Shown piece after piece: positions 1 through 8,261 of a DNA stretch of 50,839 nucleotides (its first letter is position 1; each line of letters begins with the position of its first letter). The position numbers and the translations under genes were made by a program. The notes under the pieces are model-generated. The model was not told the DNA's origin. It made no database searches and worked only from the letters and a program-made list of their open reading frames with translations. Location: positions 1 to 50,839 of the forward strand of contig CALCJF010000030.1 in NCBI GenBank assembly GCA_937967375.1. The letters are read 5' to 3'. Source of the stretch: an uncultured Leucobacter sp. (GTDB lineage: Bacteria > Actinomycetota > Actinomycetes > Actinomycetales > Microbacteriaceae).

Positions 1-885
1 CTCGCGGCCGCGGTCGGTCAGGTATTCGCCGGTCTCGTCGAACAGCTCGGTCGGAAACGGCCCGGCGCCGACGCGGGTCGTGTACGCCTTGATGACGGCG
101 ATGACGCGGTCGATCTTGTGCGGCGGCAGGCCGCTGCCGGTCGAGGCACCGCCAGCAGTCGCGTTCGACGAGGTCACGAACGGGTAGGTACCGTGGTCGA
201 TGTCGAGCATGGTCGCCTGACCGGCCTCGAACAGCACGGTCTTATCGTTCTTGATCGCCTCGTGCAGCATGAGGCTCGTGTCGCACACCATAGGCTCGAG
301 CAGTTCACGGAAGCTCAACAGCTCTTCAACAACCTCGTCGACACCGATCGCGCGACGGTTGTAGATCTTCACGAGCACCTGATTCTTGAAGTCGAGGGCG
401 GCCTCGACCTTCTGGCGCAGAATGCTCTCGTCAAAGATGTCTTGAATGCGAATGCCCACGCGGTTGATCTTGTCGGCATAGGCCGGGCCGATCCCGCGCC
501 CCGTCGTGCCGATCTGTCGCTTACCGAGAAACCGCTCGGTGACCTTGTCGAGCGTTCGGTGATAGGCCGTGATGACGTGCGCGTTCGCGCTGACCTTGAG
601 CTTCGAGGTGTCGACGCCGCGGGCGTTCAGGGCGTCGAGCTCTTGCTTCAGCACGGCAAGGTCGACAACGACGCCGTTCGCGATGATCGGGGTGACTCCC
701 GGGGTGAGAATGCCAGAGGGCAGCAGGTGCAGCGCGTACTTTTCGTCGCCAATCACCACCGTGTGGCCGGCGTTGTTGCCACCGTTGAACTTCACCACAT
801 AGTCGACTCGGCTGCCGAGCAGATCGGTCGCTCGACCCTTCCCTTCGTCGCCCCATTGGGCCCCGGTGATCAGTACTGCGGGCAT
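1..885 (-). CDS. purA: Adenylosuccinate synthetase, 3' end outside the window
   Basis: Catalyses the GTP-dependent joining of IMP and aspartate, the first committed step of AMP synthesis, in the cytosol. The 295 visible codons begin with the diagnostic GAQWGDEGKGR loop (residues 8-18), followed by VVKFNGGNNAGHT, and run to DETGEYLTDRGRE at the window edge. The family is about 430 residues, so roughly 135 C-terminal residues are missing only because the window ends. The ATG at 885 is preceded by AAGGAGG at ideal spacing, so the start is firm. The gene downstream of its promoter side (the hydrolase ending at 915) is on the same strand but unrelated. Identity is near certain. Confidence 0.97.
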   Translation of the reverse strand, partial: MPAVLITGAQWGDEGKGRATDLLGSRVDYVVKFNGGNNAGHTVVIGDEKYALHLLPSGILTPGVTPIIANGVVVDLAVLKQELDALNARGVDTSKLKVSANAHVITAYHRTLDKVTERFLGKRQIGTTGRGIGPAYADKINRVGIRIQDIFDESILRQKVEAALDFKNQVLVKIYNRRAIGVDEVVEELLSFRELLEPMVCDTSLMLHEAIKNDKTVLFEAGQATMLDIDHGTYPFVTSSNATAGGASTGSGLPPHKIDRVIAVIKAYTTRVGAGPFPTELFDETGEYLTDRGRE

Positions 886-914
886 CTCAGCCCCTCCTTA
901 TTACTGGCAGGCAG

Positions 915-2012
915 TTACTGAGACAGTCTACCGAAGCGCTCGGCGATCCAGCTCGCGGCCCGCGACGGAGCGTATCTGTCATGCATCACGCCCGAGTGGT
1001 GTGTCGCCCACCACTGGCCCGTCAGGTCAAAGCCAGCCCTGCGATACCGACGCATCAGCGCGGCCGCGAACGGCGCGGGCGCAACCTCGTCGAAGCGGGC
1101 TGCATCGATGCGCACGGGCGGCTGCCCCGGGCGCGGCGTGAGGTTCGCGACATCGTTGCGCCTGAACGACTCGAAGAGCCGCTGCCAGAGTTCGCGCTGC
1201 CCATCGCCGCCGATCGCCCGCGGCGCGATGTCGCCCCACGACCCGGCCCCAGCGAGTTCGACGAGCGACTTGCTGTCGAAGTCTGCCCACACCGCGAGCG
1301 CTTTGTCGCTGAGCCCGCCGCTCGCCACAAGCTCGTTGATGCGAGCGTCTTCGGTGCCCGCGCCCGACACCATCAGCCCGATGAGCGCCGAGACGACTCC
1401 TGATCCCGGCACCCAGCGGCCCATGTGTCGGGCGACCCCGATGCTGAGATCCATGCGCGTCGGCGGCGCGAACGCTGCTGTGCCGAGCAGCGCCGCGTCC
1501 TCGTCTGGCGCGTCGGCAACCGAGGCATGCAGCGCGGCGAATGCACCCTCCGAATGCCCGGCCGCAACCCAGCCGTCGCCGAGTCGCTCGTCGATGTCGC
1601 GCCGGGCGCGCATGATCGCGAGCATCGACTCGGCCAGCGACGGGGCGATGAGATACGGGTGTGTTTGAGCTGGTTCGTCGGGCCCGCCTCCGATCCCCTC
1701 GTAGTCCGGTCGCAGCACCGCGATGCCGCGCTTCAACAGGCGCGCGCAGAGGGCATCGCCCTGCGATATGCGACGCCACTCGATGTGGCCGGGCGCTGCG
1801 AGACTCGGCGCGGCCACCCGCGACGCCCCGGTCGTCATGTGGCCGTAGACCACAACCGGGTAGCCTCCGCTGGGCGCCGCGCTATCGGGCAGGTGCAGCA
1901 GGCCGCTCTGCTCGCGTAGTGTGCCGTCGAGCGATCTCGCAGGGAAAAGGATCGCCCGACCCGGCAACTGCTCGCTCATCTTCGCCATGCTACTCGCGCG
2001 CACCGTCACCAC
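915..2012 (-). CDS. Alpha/beta hydrolase, secretory-lipase-like
   Basis: A serine hydrolase of the alpha/beta fold. The nucleophile elbow GHSEG is at about residues 152-156 (Ser154 from the GTG start at 2012), with an upstream oxyanion-type segment VVVYGHMTTG and the strand RPDYEGIGGG typical of the secretory lipase (LIP) family. No signal peptide is evident, so a cytosolic location is more likely. The GTG start overlaps the stop of the upstream M28 homologue by 7 bp; internal ATGs at 1988 or 1979 are equally plausible starts. The overlap implies translational coupling, so the two proteins probably act in one process, perhaps hydrolysis of an ester or amide substrate imported by a nearby transporter. 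Substrate unknown. Confidence 0.8.
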   Translation of the reverse strand: MVTVRASSMAKMSEQLPGRAILFPARSLDGTLREQSGLLHLPDSAAPSGGYPVVVYGHMTTGASRVAAPSLAAPGHIEWRRISQGDALCARLLKRGIAVLRPDYEGIGGGPDEPAQTHPYLIAPSLAESMLAIMRARRDIDERLGDGWVAAGHSEGAFAALHASVADAPDEDAALLGTAAFAPPTRMDLSIGVARHMGRWVPGSGVVSALIGLMVSGAGTEDARINELVASGGLSDKALAVWADFDSKSLVELAGAGSWGDIAPRAIGGDGQRELWQRLFESFRRNDVANLTPRPGQPPVRIDAARFDEVAPAPFAAALMRRYRRAGFDLTGQWWATHHSGVMHDRYAPSRAASWIAERFGRLSQ

Positions 2013-3448
2013 TTGCCCCGCGGCAGCAACCTGCGCACGGGCGCTGGCAGCACACCGATCGTCGCCCCGTTGTGCGCCTCGGCGTCGGCGATCACGTCGG
2101 CGAAGAACCGCGCGACCGGCTCGAGCTGGTCGACGTCGATGCGGTCGATCGTGTCGGCGTCGTCATAGAGATAGAGCGGACCAGAGACGAGGCTGACCGT
2201 TGGCACGCCCGCGACGAACGTGAACGAAGCGTCGGTGGGAATGCCACTCGCCGATGCCTCGAGGGCCGCAGCGCCGAGCAGGCTCGTCGAGTACAGGTCA
2301 TGCCGCTTCACGAGTTTCGCGATGCGGCGCGTGAACGCCGGGTTCACGTTCACGAAGATGCCTCGCGGTTCGGTCTCGTTCACGGTTTCGAAGCCGCCAT
2401 CGGCACCGCGCACGGCCCGCAGGCCCACGTGCTCAATGGTCGCATTGAGCACGATGTTGTAGGGCGCGTCTGGGGCGAGCACATGCCGGCGCGCGAACTC
2501 CATGTGGCTGTGGTAGCCGGTGAAGTGGGTGTCGAATGTGACGAACATGAGGGTCTTTTCGCGCGAGCGCCCGGCGCGCTCCTCGGCACCGAAGTGCTCC
2601 GCGAGCGCGATCACCTCGGCCGTGCCAGAGGCATCTTCGACAGCCCCAGGGCTCACCGAGTCGTGATGCGACTGCACCATGATCGTGTCGTTTGTGCGGC
2701 CGGGCAGCACACCGATGACAGTGCGCGACGTGACGCGCTCGCGCCGCACGTCGAGGGTGAGGCGAGCCTGGGCTGCAGCTGCGGGCACACCTTGAGCGCC
2801 AGCAAGGCGGCGGCGCAGATCCTCGCCCGCTGATCTCGTAATCCATACCCCGGGCAGCGAGAACAGCGTTCGTCGGTAGTACTCGTTGTGGTAGCGATGC
2901 GACTCTGGATAGTCGCGCAGCACACCGATCAGGCCGACCGCACCGGCCCGCATCGCGTCGCGCATCACGCGGCCGAGCGAAGTGACATACGGGTTGCGGC
3001 TGCCGAGCACCTCGCGATTGCGCACCTTGCGATCGGGGTCGTAGAGGTACACCGTGAGCGGCAGCGTGTGCGCAGTGGTCATGGTGAACGCGAGATCGAA
3101 GAGCACGATCTTGCCCTTGACATCGTGCTTCTTCACCGAGTCGGCGCCGATGTCCACGATCGGTACGTCGAGGCGGTGGTGCACCTCGCCCGTCCAGTCA
3201 TGACCCGCGAGCCCCGAGTGCAGAATCGGCGAGCACTCGATCTGCTGGCCGTCGACCTCGACGCCGTGCGCCTCGGCCCGCCACGCGTACGAATCGACCT
3301 CAAGAAACTCGGTATCGAGCCCGGCCTGCGTGAAGCGATCGGCGACATAGCCCGCGGCGCGATCGCCACCGGGCGTGCCGGTTGCGCGCGGAGCCATCGC
3401 GACGAGGTCTTCGATCGTGCGAAAGATCTCTGGAGCTTGCAGATTCAT
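2006..3448 (-). CDS. M28-family zinc peptidase homologue with altered active site
   Basis: About 480 residues with the M28 aminopeptidase layout: N-terminal helix, a PA-like insertion (about 60-240) and a C-terminal metallopeptidase fold. The first metal motif is kept (QSHHDSV and the bridging Asp in EDASG). The next motif, normally a DGEE-type pair holding the catalytic base and a zinc ligand, reads FDTHFTGYHSH here. The usual Asp after it is Glu (NATIEHVG), and the final His motif reads LYLYDDADT. It may bind metal differently or be non-catalytic. No signal peptide is seen. The ATG at 3448 has a TACGAT box 6 nt upstream and no Shine-Dalgarno, indicating a leaderless mRNA. It is divergent from the Lrp-type regulator, which may control it. 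Confidence 0.8.
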   Translation of the reverse strand: MNLQAPEIFRTIEDLVAMAPRATGTPGGDRAAGYVADRFTQAGLDTEFLEVDSYAWRAEAHGVEVDGQQIECSPILHSGLAGHDWTGEVHHRLDVPIVDIGADSVKKHDVKGKIVLFDLAFTMTTAHTLPLTVYLYDPDRKVRNREVLGSRNPYVTSLGRVMRDAMRAGAVGLIGVLRDYPESHRYHNEYYRRTLFSLPGVWITRSAGEDLRRRLAGAQGVPAAAAQARLTLDVRRERVTSRTVIGVLPGRTNDTIMVQSHHDSVSPGAVEDASGTAEVIALAEHFGAEERAGRSREKTLMFVTFDTHFTGYHSHMEFARRHVLAPDAPYNIVLNATIEHVGLRAVRGADGGFETVNETEPRGIFVNVNPAFTRRIAKLVKRHDLYSTSLLGAAALEASASGIPTDASFTFVAGVPTVSLVSGPLYLYDDADTIDRIDVDQLEPVARFFADVIADAEAHNGATIGVLPAPVRRLLPRGKW

Positions 3449-3454
3449 AGGCCG

Positions 3455-3460
3455 ATCGTA
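3455..3460 (-). promoter_or_regulatory. -10 element of the M28-homologue operon (leaderless)
   Basis: TACGAT on the minus strand lies 6 nt before the ATG at 3448, leaving no room for a ribosome binding site. The 87-bp spacer to the divergent regulator (3449-3535) is the only place for shared operators; it holds AT-rich TATGACTATGATCAG at about 3459-3473, a candidate Lrp-type site. Confidence 0.55.
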
Positions 3461-3535
3461 TGACTATGATCAGAAATATCCATGAAGCTACGGTGATCCA
3501 TCGAATTGTCACGAGGGGTGCGGTGATTTCGTCAC

Positions 3536-4543
3536 ATGATCGATATACGTTCTGCCTTCGAAGAGGATCAACCCCGCCCTCTCGACGAGCTCGATCTTGC
3601 AATCGTGCATGCGCTGCAGATCGACGCGAGGGCCCCGTGGACCCGCGTTGCGGCGGCCGTCGGCGCCGATAGCGCCACCGTCACTCGACGCTTCGAGCAG
3701 ATGCGCGACGAGCGCCTCGCCTGGCTCACCTGCTGGCCGAAGGCGGCGCAGTGGGAGTCGAGCACCGACCTCGCGATGGCCGTGCTCGAAGCGCACGCCG
3801 ACCTCGGCGCAATCGGCGCGCTGCCCTGGGTGCTGAGCATCGACGAGACCTCGGCGGGAGTCGTGGCGCTCGTCGCGTCAAGTTCAGGGCTGCGCGGGCT
3901 CGGCGCCAGAGTGCGCGAGCTCGCGAGCACAGCCGGGCTCGGCGACGGCAGTGCCCTGCGCATGCACGTTGTCGCTTCGGTGTTTGCCGAGGATTCGATG
4001 TGGCGCACGCGCGCACTCGACGCACGAGGGCAGCGGATCATGGCGAGGCCAGCGGGCACCGAGGCTCCCAGCGCCCCGAGACCCGCCCTCGTCGCCGAAC
4101 TCGCAGCCGAGCTCGCGCACGACCCTCGAATGAGCGCCGCGAGGCTTGGCTCACGGCTCGGCGTTTCCGAGGCAACAGCCAGGCGGGCGGTCGAACGTGC
4201 CTCGCTGTCGGGGCGGCTCGGTCTCGGCTGCGATCTCGCGGTGCCGGCCGCGGGGCTGCGCAGGGGCGCAATGCTCTGGGCGCGATCCTCGCAGCTGCAT
4301 ACTGCCGGGTCACAGGCGCGACGCTTGCCGCAGTCATACCGGGTGCTCGAAATCGTCGGGCCCGCGCCGCTGTGCATCAGCGTACGCGCGACGACGCTCA
4401 CGGCACTGCCAGAGATCGAACGCTCACTCGGCGGTGAGATCGAGATCGTCGACCGCTGGACGGTGCTCGGAACACGCAAGCGCAACGGACACCTGCTCGA
4501 CGACTGGGGTCGAACCCAGGGGCGTGTCGACGTGCAGTGGTGA
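3536..4543 (+). CDS. Lrp/AsnC-family regulator with two HTH domains
   Basis: A 335-residue transcription factor, about twice the usual Lrp length. A first AsnC-type helix-turn-helix lies at about residues 16-60 (LDELDLAIVHALQIDARAPW), followed by a sensing-like region, then a second HTH at about 185-230 (RMSAARLGSRLGVSEATARR) and a second RAM-like segment. Such duplicated Lrp proteins are common in actinobacteria. It starts 87 bp from the divergent M28-homologue operon, which is the most likely target, and is convergent with the GPH transporter gene. The ATG at 3536 has no convincing Shine-Dalgarno. Ligand unknown; an amino acid or small peptide would fit the family and the neighbour. Confidence 0.82.
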   Translation: MIDIRSAFEEDQPRPLDELDLAIVHALQIDARAPWTRVAAAVGADSATVTRRFEQMRDERLAWLTCWPKAAQWESSTDLAMAVLEAHADLGAIGALPWVLSIDETSAGVVALVASSSGLRGLGARVRELASTAGLGDGSALRMHVVASVFAEDSMWRTRALDARGQRIMARPAGTEAPSAPRPALVAELAAELAHDPRMSAARLGSRLGVSEATARRAVERASLSGRLGLGCDLAVPAAGLRRGAMLWARSSQLHTAGSQARRLPQSYRVLEIVGPAPLCISVRATTLTALPEIERSLGGEIEIVDRWTVLGTRKRNGHLLDDWGRTQGRVDVQW

Positions 4544-4565
4544 TAGACGTGCGCCGGTGACGCGG

Positions 4566-5897
4566 CTACCCGCCAGCTGCTATGTCGGCCGCCTCACGCA
4601 GCTTCGCGTCGAGGCGGTAGCGCGACAGCGGCACGAGACTCACGAAGCAGAGCACAGCCGGCACAAGCGAGACGCCAATCACGATGGCCCACTTCGCCGA
4701 ATCTGACTGCTGCACCGCCGCACCGCTCGCCTCGGCGTAGCCGCCGATCGCGAGAATGATGCCGAGCAGCGCTGGCCCGAGCGCGAGGCCAAGCAGTTCG
4801 AAGCCCGACCACAGCCCTGAGATCATGCCGATGCGGTTGACGCCCGAACGCTTCGCGTCTTCGGCGGCCACGTCGGGCATCATCGCGAGCGGAAAGATCT
4901 GCGCGCCCGCGTAGCCAACGCCGACGATCGCGGCTGCCGCAAGCATGAGCACGGTCTCGCCCGTGCGACTCACGACGAGCGCGAGCAGGCCGATCGAGAG
5001 CACGAACGTCGCAATGATGAAGCCACGCTTTTTCCCGAGGCGCACGCCGACGCGCTGCCACAGCGGCGCGAACACGACCGCGGGCAGCACGAAGCACGCG
5101 AACGCAAACGTTGAGGCCGCCGGGTCGTTCACCACGTGCTTCGCAACGTAGACCACGCCGCTCAGCACCATGCCGATCGCGACCGCCTGCAGCACGAAGC
5201 AGACGATCAGGCCGCGGGTGTCGCGATCTTTCAGCACGATCGCGAGCTGCTCGAAGAGCTTGCCGCTCGCCTGCTCATCGCGGGTCAGTGGCACGCCCCG
5301 AGTGCCGAGCCAGAGGCCGACTGCGCCGGTCAGAATCAGCACGCCCATCACGATTGCCATAATGCGGTAGCCAGCGATGCCGCCGCCCGCCTCGACGATC
5401 ATCGGCGCCGCGGCCCCCGACACGAGAATCGCGATACTGAATACGGCGACCCGCCACGTGGTGAGCCTCGTGCGCTCGCTGTAGTCGTCGGTGATCTCTG
5501 CCGCCATTGACAGAAACGGCACCTGAAAGAACGCGTAGACGGTTGCGCTGGCAAGCGAGATAGCGAGCACCCAGAGACCCGCGAGCAGCGGCGGGTGTGT
5601 GGGGCCGACGAAGATAATGACGAAGACGATCGCGAGCAGCGCGCCCGCGCGAATCACAAAAGGCCTGCGCCGGTCGGTGGGGTGCTTCGAGCGGTCGCTG
5701 ATTCGGCCTGCGATCGGGTTCAGAATGAAATCCCACGCCTTCGGGGCGAAAACGATGAGCCCGGCGAGTCCAGCGGCGACGCCGAGGTAGTCGGTGAGAA
5801 ACGGCATCAGGATCAGGCCCGGCACCGTGCCGTAGGTGCCCGAAGTGATTCCCCCGAGGGCGTACCCAACGCGCACGCGCGGCGACAGCTTAGTCAT
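4566..5897 (-). CDS. MFS transporter of the GPH (glycoside-pentoside-hexuronide) type
   Basis: A 443-residue integral membrane protein with about 12 hydrophobic segments. The N-terminal loop after helix 2 reads NPIAGRISDRSKHPTDRRRP, the D-R-S...RRP signature of GPH/MelB-like cation symporters. These import glycosides or related compounds with Na+ or H+. It is monocistronic, convergent with the Lrp-type regulator, and has a TACGAT box 6 nt before the ATG, so it is probably read from a leaderless mRNA. No sugar-utilisation gene is adjacent, so the substrate cannot be inferred. Confidence 0.85.
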   Translation of the reverse strand: MTKLSPRVRVGYALGGITSGTYGTVPGLILMPFLTDYLGVAAGLAGLIVFAPKAWDFILNPIAGRISDRSKHPTDRRRPFVIRAGALLAIVFVIIFVGPTHPPLLAGLWVLAISLASATVYAFFQVPFLSMAAEITDDYSERTRLTTWRVAVFSIAILVSGAAAPMIVEAGGGIAGYRIMAIVMGVLILTGAVGLWLGTRGVPLTRDEQASGKLFEQLAIVLKDRDTRGLIVCFVLQAVAIGMVLSGVVYVAKHVVNDPAASTFAFACFVLPAVVFAPLWQRVGVRLGKKRGFIIATFVLSIGLLALVVSRTGETVLMLAAAAIVGVGYAGAQIFPLAMMPDVAAEDAKRSGVNRIGMISGLWSGFELLGLALGPALLGIILAIGGYAEASGAAVQQSDSAKWAIVIGVSLVPAVLCFVSLVPLSRYRLDAKLREAADIAAGG

Positions 5898-5903
5898 GCA
5901 CCG

Positions 5904-5909
5904 ATCGTA
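5904..5909 (-). promoter_or_regulatory. -10 element of the GPH transporter gene (leaderless)
   Basis: TACGAT on the minus strand, 6 nt before the ATG at 5897. Confidence 0.55.
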
Positions 5910-6014
5910 GAGGCTCGTTCAGAAATCGCTTCAGCAGCGGTGTGATCGTGCAGATTCTCGTCTTTTGCGTCGAGGATCAGTCAGACCCGGGGCAGTTTTC
6001 CCTTGCAACTGCAT

Positions 6015-6431
6015 CTACCGTTCGGCTTCGATGGCCTCGATCGCGGCGGGATCAGCGCCGTTCAGAAACTCGGTAAGCCGCTCGGTCTCTGCGTCTTCGC
6101 CAATGCTCGCAGCCGCACGGCGCAGCGCGTAAAGCGCGCGCAGCACGCCGCGGTTCGGCTCGTGCGACCAGGGCACGGGGCCGGCACCGCGCCAGCCGCC
6201 CCGGCGAAGCGCGTCGAGCCCTCGGTGATAGCCCACACGCGCAAAGGCGTAGGCCTCGATCTCGCGCCCCTCGGCGTCGGCCGCATCGGCGAGCAGCGCC
6301 CAGGCGAGCGACGACTCGGGGTGCGCTCTCACCACCGCGACGGGGTCGGCGCCTGCGGCGAGCGCCGCGGTCACCTCGTCGTCAGTGGGCAGCAGGGTGG
6401 GCTCGGGGCCAAGCAGATTCTCACCGATCAT
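6015..6431 (-). CDS. DUF3151 family protein
   Basis: A 138-residue soluble protein of the actinobacteria-restricted DUF3151 family, recognisable from MIGENLLGPEPTLLP at the start and the Ala-rich helical core with HPESSLAWALLADAA, AYAFARVGYHRGLDALRR and WSHEPNRGVLRAL. Function unknown; the helical repeats look TPR-like. The family is often found close to purA, as here (about 5 kb away). The ATG at 6431 follows a TAGACT box by 6 nt. It is monocistronic and divergent from the DUF1801 gene across a repeat-rich spacer. Confidence 0.87.
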   Translation of the reverse strand: MIGENLLGPEPTLLPTDDEVTAALAAGADPVAVVRAHPESSLAWALLADAADAEGREIEAYAFARVGYHRGLDALRRGGWRGAGPVPWSHEPNRGVLRALYALRRAAASIGEDAETERLTEFLNGADPAAIEAIEAER

Positions 6432-6437
6432 GCTGCC

Positions 6438-6443
6438 AGTCTA
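6438..6443 (-). promoter_or_regulatory. -10 element of the DUF3151 gene (leaderless)
   Basis: TAGACT on the minus strand, 6 nt before the ATG at 6431. Confidence 0.6.
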
Positions 6444-6512
6444 TGAGGCAGGGTGATCCTCGCATCTCTCAATTCGCACCCACCACTTGCCGCCCGTTGA
6501 CCGTGCTCAAGC

Positions 6513-6567
6513 CCCCGCCCCGCCCCGCCCCGCCCCGCCCCGTCCCGTCCCGTCCCGTCCCGTCCCG
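6513..6567. repeat. Pentanucleotide tandem repeat, 6 x CCCCG then 5 x TCCCG
   Basis: Fifty-five bases of uninterrupted 5-bp periodicity: six CCCCG units (6513-6542) followed by five TCCCG units (6543-6567). The change from C to T in every later unit is what stepwise slippage from one mutated unit would give. It lies upstream of both divergent promoters, where length change could alter spacing. Confidence 0.9.
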
Positions 6568-6650
6568 CTGAACGTACCAAAAGCCTGCGAGCGTCACCCT
6601 TATCGGCGGAATTTATCTCGCCCTCTCGCAGGTATCTATGACTCTCAGTA
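6567..6650. repeat. Dispersed palindromic element, copy A (degenerate)
   Basis: Left arm CTGAACGTACCAAAAGCCTG from 6568 pairs imperfectly with a right arm ending at about 6648 (about 16 of 24 positions). It shares CTGCGAGCGTCACC and the overall 80-bp size with the better copies at 18.3, 26.3 and 27.5 kb. It is the most decayed of the four. Confidence 0.55.
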
Positions 6651-6662
6651 GAGGGGGAGGGT

Positions 6663-6710
6663 GCGGCAGGGGGAAGATGCGGCAGGGGGAAGATGCGGCA
6701 GAGGGGAGGT
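6663..6710. repeat. 16-bp tandem repeat, three copies
   Basis: The unit GCGGCAGGGGGAAGAT occurs at 6663 and 6679 exactly and at 6695 with changes, followed by a partial GCGGCC at 6711. It is purine-rich on the plus strand and ends about 55 bp before the DUF1801 promoter. Confidence 0.85.
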
Positions 6711-6762
6711 GCGGCCAAGGCTTCGCGGCAGGTGCACCGCGACAACAGCGCTCGCGACGACC

Positions 6763-6768
6763 TAGACT
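6763..6768 (+). promoter_or_regulatory. -10 element of the DUF1801 gene (leaderless)
   Basis: TAGACT, 6 nt before the ATG at 6775; no Shine-Dalgarno. Confidence 0.6.
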
Positions 6769-6774
6769 GCAGGC

Positions 6775-7209
6775 ATGACCAGCACTGGCCCGAACATCAG
6801 CCCCGAGATCGAAGCGTTTCTCGCGAAGGTGACCCCAGCGAAGCGGTTGCGCGACGCCAAGACGCTGCTCGCGCTGTACGAGCGCGCCACGGGCCTCGAG
6901 GCGAAGCTGCACGGCACCATCATCGGGTACGGACAGTACGAGTACCGCTACGAGAGCGGGCACAGCGGCACGTCTGCCGCGGCGGGCTTCTCACCCCGTA
7001 AGGCCGCAATGTCGCTGTACTTCTCTGACGGTCTCGCGTCGCACACCGAAGCTCTCGCGAAGCTCGGCCCGCACCGAGCGGCTGTCGGCTGCCTCTACTT
7101 GACCGACCTCGAGCAGAACGATCTCGGCGTGCTCGAAGCGATGGTGCGCGCCTCGTTCAAGACGCTCACCGCCGGAGTCTTCGGCTCACGCGCCCGCGAC
7201 GGCGAGTAA
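6775..7209 (+). CDS. DUF1801 domain protein
   Basis: A 144-residue protein of the DUF1801 (YdhG-like) family: an N-terminal helix pair (VTPAKRLRDAKTLLALYERATG), then IIGYGQYEYRYESG, FSPRKAAMSLYF and a C-terminal LTDLEQNDLGVLEAMVRASF. Members are small cytosolic proteins of unknown biochemical role, sometimes linked to stress or iron. It is monocistronic and convergent with the quinone oxidoreductase gene 22 bp downstream. Confidence 0.87.
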   Translation: MTSTGPNISPEIEAFLAKVTPAKRLRDAKTLLALYERATGLEAKLHGTIIGYGQYEYRYESGHSGTSAAAGFSPRKAAMSLYFSDGLASHTEALAKLGPHRAAVGCLYLTDLEQNDLGVLEAMVRASFKTLTAGVFGSRARDGE

Positions 7210-7231
7210 CGGTGGCGCGCAGCACCCGTGC

Positions 7232-8197
7232 TTACGGCACGAGGATCAGCTTGCCCGTTGTGCCCCGCCCCGCGAGGGCGCGGTGCGCGTCGGCGGCGTC
7301 TGCGAGTGCGAAGCGCTCGCCGATCCTCGTGGTCAAAGCACCGCTCGACAGCGCATCGAACAGTTCGCGGTAACGCCACTCGCGTTCTTCGGGGGTGCGC
7401 ATGAAGTGCCCGAGCGAGGGGCGGGTGATCGAAAGGGATCCGCCGGCGTTGAGGCGCTGCAGATCGAACGGCGGCACCTGCCCGCTCGACCCACCGAACA
7501 GCACCATCTCGCCGCGCACGCGGAGTGCGCCGAGCGACTCGTCGAAGGTGTCGCGACCCACGCCGTCGTAGACCACCGCGACGCCCTCGCCGTCGGTGAG
7601 CTCCCGGGCGAGCCCGCCGAACCCGGCGTAGCCGAACGACTGCTCCGCGCCCGCGTCGAGGCTGAGCTGGCGCTTTGCTTCAGTTGACGCAGTAGTGAGC
7701 ACGCGCACCCCGCGAGCCGCGAGCAGCTGTGTGAGCAACAGACCAACGCCGCCGGCGCCCGCATGCACGAGCACAGTGTCGCCGGGCTGCGGTTGCGCCG
7801 CCGAGGTGGCCAGGTAGTGCGCAGTGCAGCCCTGCAGCGGCAGCGCGGCGGCGGTCTCGAGGTCGACGCCATCTGGCACATGGGTGGCCTGGGCCGCGGG
7901 CACCACGAACTGCTCGGCGTACGTGCCGCCCGTCGCTCCCGCGGTGGCGACGCGGTCGCCGGGCGCAAAGCCGGTTACACCCTCACCGGTCTCGAGCACC
8001 GTACCCGACGCCTCTGTACCGGGAGTGAATGGCAGGTGCAACTTGTAGACACCGCTGCGCTGGTAGATCTCGATGAAGTTGACGCCGACCGCGGCGGTCT
8101 CGACGAGCAACTCGCCGGGCGCGGGCCGCGGATGCTCGACTTCTTGAAGCTCGAGCACCTCGGGCCCACCGGTCTCGTTCACCACAACCGCACGCAT
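7232..8197 (-). CDS. Quinone oxidoreductase (zinc-independent MDR family)
   Basis: A 321-residue NADPH-dependent medium-chain dehydrogenase/reductase of the Qor type. The GroES-like half holds GVNFIEIYQRSGVY and PGTEASGTV; the Rossmann half has the dinucleotide loop HAGAGGVG at residues 145-152. The zinc-binding cysteines of alcohol dehydrogenases are absent. Length matches the family. It probably reduces quinones or enones in the cytosol. The ATG at 8197 has a purine-rich GAGAAGAGG upstream. It follows the DUF2804 gene on the same strand after a 64-bp gap and may have its own promoter. Confidence 0.9.
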   Translation of the reverse strand: MRAVVVNETGGPEVLELQEVEHPRPAPGELLVETAAVGVNFIEIYQRSGVYKLHLPFTPGTEASGTVLETGEGVTGFAPGDRVATAGATGGTYAEQFVVPAAQATHVPDGVDLETAAALPLQGCTAHYLATSAAQPQPGDTVLVHAGAGGVGLLLTQLLAARGVRVLTTASTEAKRQLSLDAGAEQSFGYAGFGGLARELTDGEGVAVVYDGVGRDTFDESLGALRVRGEMVLFGGSSGQVPPFDLQRLNAGGSLSITRPSLGHFMRTPEEREWRYRELFDALSSGALTTRIGERFALADAADAHRALAGRGTTGKLILVP

Positions 8198-8261
8198 CTT
8201 CGCCTCTTCTCGACCTGTCGCTGAAATCGCTTCTCAATCTAAGCTAGCGCGGGGCGCTCCG

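Larger units (their letters stand above)
6432..6774. other. Repeat-rich spacer between two divergent genes
   Basis: These 343 bp hold no convincing gene. They contain, in order, the TAGACT promoter of the DUF3151 gene, an 11-unit pentanucleotide tract, a degenerate copy of the dispersed palindrome, three 16-bp tandem units, and the TAGACT promoter of the DUF1801 gene. Confidence 0.8.

Noticed and set aside
118..921. Long plus-strand open frame opposite purA
   Set aside because: It is antisense to the highly conserved purA sequence and has no recognisable domain; GC-rich DNA gives long shadow frames.
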